DNA from: Streptomyces sp. XY006
Lineage (GTDB): Bacteria; Actinomycetota; Actinomycetes; Streptomycetales; Streptomycetaceae
Length of the DNA: 64,000 nt
Reading direction: 5' to 3'
Assembly (NCBI RefSeq): GCF_002237655.1
Contig: NZ_NOKT01000018.1
Span: forward strand, 1 to 64,000
Shown here: positions 60,486 through 64,000 of the stretch, one piece after another
Layout of the letters: each line of letters opens with the position of its first letter
Numbering within the stretch: the first letter of the stretch is position 1
Made by a program: the position numbers and the translations under genes
Notes under the pieces: model-generated
What the model was told of the DNA's origin: nothing
The model's database searches: none
The model's input: only the letters and a program-made list of their open reading frames with translations

Positions 60486-60814
60486 GCCCGCCGGCGGTCC
60501 GGCGGGATCCCGACCGCGATCCCGGGCTGCAGCCGGAGCGGACCCGGCTCGCGTGGCGGCGCACGACGCTGTCCGGCACGGTCGTCGCCGTGCTCGCCGT
60601 GAAGACCACGCTGCACGGCGGGGTGTCGGCGGCCGGGATCGTGGCGTGCGCGCTGTGCTGCGTGCTCTGGCTGGGAGTCCTCGGCCTCGCCCACCGCCGG
60701 ATCCGCGCGCTCGCGGCGACGCCCGGTCCCGTGGCGTTCGCGCCCCGGCACGCCGCGGCCGCGGTGCTGTGCACGGTGGCGATGGCGGTCTGCGGAGCGG
60801 CCCTCGTCCTCTAG
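60482..60814 (+). CDS. DUF202 membrane protein, second copy
   Basis: 110 residues. DPGLQPERTRLAWRRTTLSGTVVAVLAVKTTLHGG carries the DUF202 pattern (ERT-x-LAW-R), followed by two more membrane spans. It starts at a GTG in the GTGA overlapping the previous stop, with GGGAAGG immediately before; an ATG at 60473 is also possible. Coupled translation suggests the pair works as a heteromer. Confidence 0.85.
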   Translation: MSPPAVRRDPDRDPGLQPERTRLAWRRTTLSGTVVAVLAVKTTLHGGVSAAGIVACALCCVLWLGVLGLAHRRIRALAATPGPVAFAPRHAAAAVLCTVAMAVCGAALVL

Positions 60815-60882
60815 GACGGCCCCGCCTCCAGGACGGCCCTCATCCTCCAGGGCGGCCCCTCGTCCTCCAGGACGCCGCGCTC
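60800..60882. repeat. Degenerate tandem repeats after the DUF202 genes
   Basis: Four imperfect copies of about 16-20 bp sharing TCCTCCAGGACGGCCC, beginning in the last codons of the DUF202 gene and ending near the oxidoreductase stop. Edges are approximate. Confidence 0.7.
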
Positions 60883-60884
60883 TC

Positions 60885-61829
60885 CTACTCGCCCTCGCTC
60901 TCCCAGTCCACCGTGACGACGATCTTGCCGCGGGTGCGGCCCTCCTGGTTCAGCCGGTGCGCGTCCGCCGCCCGCTCCAGCGGGAACGTCTCGTCGACGT
61001 GCACGCTCACCACGCCCTGCTCCGCCAGTTCGGACAGCCGGCGCAGATCCTCGGCGTCGGGGCGGACGAAGTAGTAGCGGCCGCCGTAGGTCACCACCTC
61101 GTTGTCGGCGATGGACACCAGCCGGCCCTCGGGGGCCAGCAGGTTCGCGGAGACCTTCAGCGCGTCGCCGCCGACCGTGTCGAAGACCGCGTCCACACCC
61201 TCGGGCGCCAGCCCCCGCACCCGCTCCCCCAGACCCTCGCCGTACGTCACCGGCTCCCCGCCCAGGCTCCGCACGAAGTCGTGGTTCGGCTCGCTCGCCG
61301 TCCCGATCACCCGCGCCCCGAGGTGGAGAGCGAGCTGCACGGCGACCGAGCCGACGCCGCCGGCCGCGGCGTGCACCAGGACGGTCTCGCCCCGCTTCAC
61401 CTCCAGCACCTTGCGCAGCACCTGGTAGGCGGTGAGCCCGACCAGGGGCAGTCCGGCCGCCTCCTCCCAGGTGAGGTTGCGCGGCTTGGGCGCTAGGGTG
61501 CGCAGCGGCGCGGCCACGTACTCGGCGAAGGTGCCGCGGGAGAGGAAGTCCTCCCGGACGTAGCCGATGACCTCGTCGCCGACGTCGAACTCCGAGACGG
61601 CCACCCCGGGCCGCACGACGACGCCCGCGACGTCCCAGCCGGGCACCACGGGGAAGACGGGGGCGAGGATCCCGGCCAGGTAGCCCTCGCGCGCCTTCCA
61701 GTCGACGGGGTTCACGGCCGCCGCCCGCACCTTCACCAGCACCGCGTCCGGGCCGACCACCGGGTCGCGCACCTCCCCGAACGCCAGCACCTCGGGTCCG
61801 CCGTACCGTGAGTAGCTGATCGCCTTCAT
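60885..61829 (-). CDS. NADP-dependent medium-chain oxidoreductase (quinone reductase-like)
   Basis: 314 residues. MKAISYSRYGGPEVLAFGEV is the MDR/quinone oxidoreductase start; VHAAAGGVGSVAVQLA (about 145-160) is the NADPH-binding loop. The zinc ligands of alcohol dehydrogenases are absent, so a zinc-free quinone or enone reductase is likely. GAGGGT precedes the ATG at 61829. It is divergent from the phosphotransferase, with an operator-like palindrome between. Confidence 0.9.
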   Translation of the reverse strand: MKAISYSRYGGPEVLAFGEVRDPVVGPDAVLVKVRAAAVNPVDWKAREGYLAGILAPVFPVVPGWDVAGVVVRPGVAVSEFDVGDEVIGYVREDFLSRGTFAEYVAAPLRTLAPKPRNLTWEEAAGLPLVGLTAYQVLRKVLEVKRGETVLVHAAAGGVGSVAVQLALHLGARVIGTASEPNHDFVRSLGGEPVTYGEGLGERVRGLAPEGVDAVFDTVGGDALKVSANLLAPEGRLVSIADNEVVTYGGRYYFVRPDAEDLRRLSELAEQGVVSVHVDETFPLERAADAHRLNQEGRTRGKIVVTVDWESEGE

Positions 61830-61970
61830 GGGTCCGACCCTCAAGGCCCGGCGGGCGGCGCGCAAGCCGGATGGCCTGAACGAAGCGGCTGAAAAGCGCC
61901 CGGAGCCCCGTCGGGGTCCACCGTCGGCCTATCGTGGCTCCGATCACGTTTCGGCCCGGGTCTGGACGAC

Positions 61971-61988
61971 ATACCGACCGGTCGGCAT
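61971..61988. promoter_or_regulatory. TetR-type operator candidate
   Basis: CCGACCGGTCGG (61974-61985) is a perfect 12-bp palindrome; AT/AT flanks beyond one mismatch give ATACCGACCGGTCGGCAT. It lies 41 bp before the phosphotransferase start and in the divergent space. This shape is common for TetR regulators of acyl-CoA metabolism. Confidence 0.6.
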
Positions 61989-62028
61989 CATGAGTCGGGA
62001 ACTGTTCACCTGCCCGTAGGAGCGACGC

Positions 62029-63063
62029 ATGAGCCCCGACCACCCGCCCGGACTCGATCTCGACCGGCTGCGCGGCCTGCTCGACCGGGAGCGTCCCGGC
62101 CTGGTCGACGGGCCGCTGTCCGGCCGGCTGATCGAGGGCGGACGGTCGAACCTCACCTACGCGGTGTCCGACGGTACCGCCCGCTGGGTCGTCCGGCGCC
62201 CGCCGCTCGGCCACGTCCTGGCCACCGCACACGACATGAAGCGCGAGCACCGGGTGATCAGCGCGCTGCACCCGACCGCCGTGCCGGTGCCGCGGCCGGT
62301 GCTGCTGTGCGAGGACGAGGAGGTGCTCGGAGCGCCGTTCTACGTCATGGAGTTCGTCGAGGGCACGCCCTACCGCACGGCCGACCAGCTCCTCCCGCTC
62401 GGGCCGGAGCGGACCCGGGGCGCGGTGCTGAACCTGGTCGACACACTGGTGGAGCTGCACGCGGTCGACCCGGCCGAGGTGGGTCTCGCCGACTTCGGGC
62501 GGCCCGAGGGCTTCCTGGACCGGCAGCTGCGGCGCTGGGGCAAGCAGCTGGACGCCTCCCGCAACCGCGACCTGGACGGCATCGACGAGCTGCACGCCGC
62601 GCTCGGACGGGACCTGCCCCGCTCCCCCGCCCCGGCCGTGGTGCACGGCGACTACCGGCTCGACAACGTGCTGATCGGCGAGGACGACTCGATCCGGGCG
62701 ATCCTCGACTGGGAGATGTCGACCCTGGGCGACCCGCTCACCGACCTCGGTCTGCTGGTGATGTACAGCATGCCGCTCGGGATGCCCGAGTCGCCCGTCT
62801 CCACCACCGCCGAGGCGCCCGGCCACCCGGCGCCGTCCGAACTCATCGAGCGGTACGCCGCGCGCTCGGGGCGCGACGTCTCCGCGGTCTCCTGGTACAC
62901 GGCCTTCGCCTGGTTCAAGCTCGCCGTGATCCTGGAGGGCATCCACTACCGCTACACGCTCGGCCAGACGGTCGGGCGCGGCTTCGACCGCATCGGCGAC
63001 CTCGTGCCCGTCTTCGTCCGGCACGGACTGACCACGCTCAACGAAGGCCTCCAGGAGGGCTGA
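62029..63063 (+). CDS. Phosphotransferase-family (APH-like) protein
   Basis: 344 residues. Aminoglycoside-phosphotransferase fold: GGRSNLTYAV and WVVRRPP (nucleotide-binding Lys/Arg region), VHGDYRLDNVL (catalytic Asp and Asn) and ILDWEMSTLGDP (metal Asp). This branch (ACAD10/11-like) usually accompanies acyl-CoA dehydrogenases and is thought to phosphorylate hydroxyacyl substrates, not antibiotics. AGGAG lies 7 bases upstream. The acyl-CoA dehydrogenase gene begins 5 bp after its stop. Confidence 0.92.
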   Translation: MSPDHPPGLDLDRLRGLLDRERPGLVDGPLSGRLIEGGRSNLTYAVSDGTARWVVRRPPLGHVLATAHDMKREHRVISALHPTAVPVPRPVLLCEDEEVLGAPFYVMEFVEGTPYRTADQLLPLGPERTRGAVLNLVDTLVELHAVDPAEVGLADFGRPEGFLDRQLRRWGKQLDASRNRDLDGIDELHAALGRDLPRSPAPAVVHGDYRLDNVLIGEDDSIRAILDWEMSTLGDPLTDLGLLVMYSMPLGMPESPVSTTAEAPGHPAPSELIERYAARSGRDVSAVSWYTAFAWFKLAVILEGIHYRYTLGQTVGRGFDRIGDLVPVFVRHGLTTLNEGLQEG

Positions 63064-63068
63064 TCCGT

Positions 63069-64000
63069 ATGGACTTCGCTTTCGACGCGCGCACCGAAGA
63101 GCTGCGCGCCAAACTCCTCGCCTTCATGGACGAGCACGTGTACCCGGCCGAGGCCGTCGCGCACGAGCAGCGCGAGCGGCTCGCCTCCCCGTGGGAGAAC
63201 GTGCCCGTGGTGGAGGAGCTGAAGGCCGAGGCGCGCAGGCAGGGCCTGTGGAACCTCTTCCTGCCGGACTCCGAGTACGGCGCCGGGCTGACGAACCTGC
63301 AGTACGCCCCGCTCGCGGAGATCATGGGCCGCTCGCCGCAGCTGGCGCCGACGGTGACCAACTGCGCGGCGCCCGACACCGGGAACATGGAGGTGCTCAC
63401 CCAGTTCGGCGACGAGCAGCAGCGCAAGCAGTGGCTGGAGCCGCTGCTGGCCGGTGAGATCCGCTCGGCGTTCGCGATGACCGAGCCGGACGTGGCCTCC
63501 TCCGACGCCACGAACATCACGACCCACATCGAGCGGGACGGCGACGAGTACGTCATCACCGGCCGCAAGTGGTACATCTCCGGGGCCATGCACCCCGACT
63601 GCAAGATCTTCATCGTGATGGGCAAGACCGACCCGGACGGGGAGGACATCCGGCGCCAGCAGTCCATGGTGCTGGTGCCGCGTGACACCCCGGGCGTCAC
63701 CATCACGCGGGCCATGCAGGTGTTCGGGTACGAGGACCACTACCACGGCGGGCACGCCGAGGTGATCTTCGACCACGCGCGCGTGCCGGTGTCGAACCTG
63801 ATCGGCGAGGAGGGCGGCGGCTTCGCGATCGCGCAGGCGCGGCTCGGGCCCGGGCGGATCCACCACTGCATGCGGCTGATCGGCATGGCCGAGCGGGCGA
63901 TCGAGCTGATGTGCCGGCGGGCGGTGTCCCGGAACGCCTTCGGGAAGGCGCTGGCGCAGCAGGGCGTGGTGCACAACTGGATCGCCGACGCGCGGGTGAC
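63069..64000 (+). CDS. Acyl-CoA dehydrogenase family protein (partial, runs off the right edge)
   Basis: 310 codons visible from the ATG at 63069 (MDFAFDARTEELRAKLL). FAMTEPDVASSDATNI and GRKWYISGAMHPD are the FAD/substrate-binding motifs of the family; VFGYEDHYHGGHAEVIFDHARVP and GPGRIHHCMRLIG follow. The catalytic C-terminal part lies outside the window. It begins 5 bp after the phosphotransferase stop, so the pair forms one operon, probably for catabolism of long-chain or hydroxylated acyl groups. Confidence 0.93.
   Translation, partial: MDFAFDARTEELRAKLLAFMDEHVYPAEAVAHEQRERLASPWENVPVVEELKAEARRQGLWNLFLPDSEYGAGLTNLQYAPLAEIMGRSPQLAPTVTNCAAPDTGNMEVLTQFGDEQQRKQWLEPLLAGEIRSAFAMTEPDVASSDATNITTHIERDGDEYVITGRKWYISGAMHPDCKIFIVMGKTDPDGEDIRRQQSMVLVPRDTPGVTITRAMQVFGYEDHYHGGHAEVIFDHARVPVSNLIGEEGGGFAIAQARLGPGRIHHCMRLIGMAERAIELMCRRAVSRNAFGKALAQQGVVHNWIADARV

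Overview
The window looks like Streptomyces chromosomal core. Coding sequence is extremely GC-rich with G/C third positions, GTG starts are frequent, and the gene set is typical of sporulating actinomycetes: the Pup-proteasome cluster, mycothiol ligase MshC, the gyl glycerol operon with its IclR-type regulator, chaplins ChpC and ChpH, and F420-type oxidoreductases. From memory the order parallels the S. coelicolor SCO1637-SCO1690 region; I could not compute an alignment. I see no prophage, transposase, CRISPR array or biosynthetic cluster.

Layout. 1-5.1 kb (minus): pafC (cut by the left edge), pafB, two FKBP-type prolyl isomerases (one cytoplasmic, one double-domain lipoprotein) and the Pup ligase pafA. 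5.1-7.5 kb: a divergent MFS exporter and LacI-type regulator sharing a likely operator. 7.6-13.6 kb (minus): prcA, prcB, a decayed endonuclease VII gene overlapping prcB, pup, dop and the ATPase arc/mpa. With pafA, every known pupylation-degradation component is here: Dop deamidates Pup-Gln, PafA ligates it, Arc unfolds the tagged protein and PrcAB degrades it. 13.8-20 kb: ferredoxin, a small secreted protein, tRNA methyltransferase TrmI, an M50 protease with CBS domains, an iron-sulfur RecB-family nuclease and an orphan LuxR-type response regulator. 20-24.6 kb: two adjacent peptide-binding lipoproteins with no permease or ATPase, and a HAD phosphatase.

24.7-33.7 kb: metH, then gylR divergent from it, and the glpF-glpK-glpD operon; matching dyads before gylR and glpF are probable GylR operators. 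33.7-39.7 kb: a decayed FCD-type regulator fragment, a PAC2-family protein, mshC with its usual companions (SCO1664 family, DUF3090, histidine phosphatase) and a CorA-type channel. 39.7-46.6 kb: ferritin-like protein, LLM oxidoreductase, secreted pectate lyase under a clear promoter-operator, aldo/keto reductase, and a RecD2-like protein that has lost its ATPase motifs. 46.6-49.2 kb: an acidic protein, DUF5703, a three-domain collagen-like chaplin (ChpC) and ChpH. 49.3-54.2 kb: M20 peptidase, tRNA-Leu(GAG), YchJ-like protein and the gntR-gntK-gntP gluconate locus. 54.2-64 kb: a b-type cytochrome/molybdoenzyme pair, APC permease, unknown TPR-like protein, EamA-type transporter, NUDIX hydrolase, two DUF202 membrane proteins, a zinc-free oxidoreductase, and a phosphotransferase/acyl-CoA dehydrogenase pair behind a TetR-like operator (the dehydrogenase runs off the right edge).

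Cross-cutting features: many convergent gene ends carry long perfect hairpins, several genes look leaderless (a -10 hexamer 6-8 nt before the start and no Shine-Dalgarno), and several proteins carry recent in-frame tandem repeats. Nothing here amounts to a wholly new system. The best leads are the overlapping endonuclease remnant at prcB, the three-domain chaplin and the RecD2-like pseudo-ATPase.
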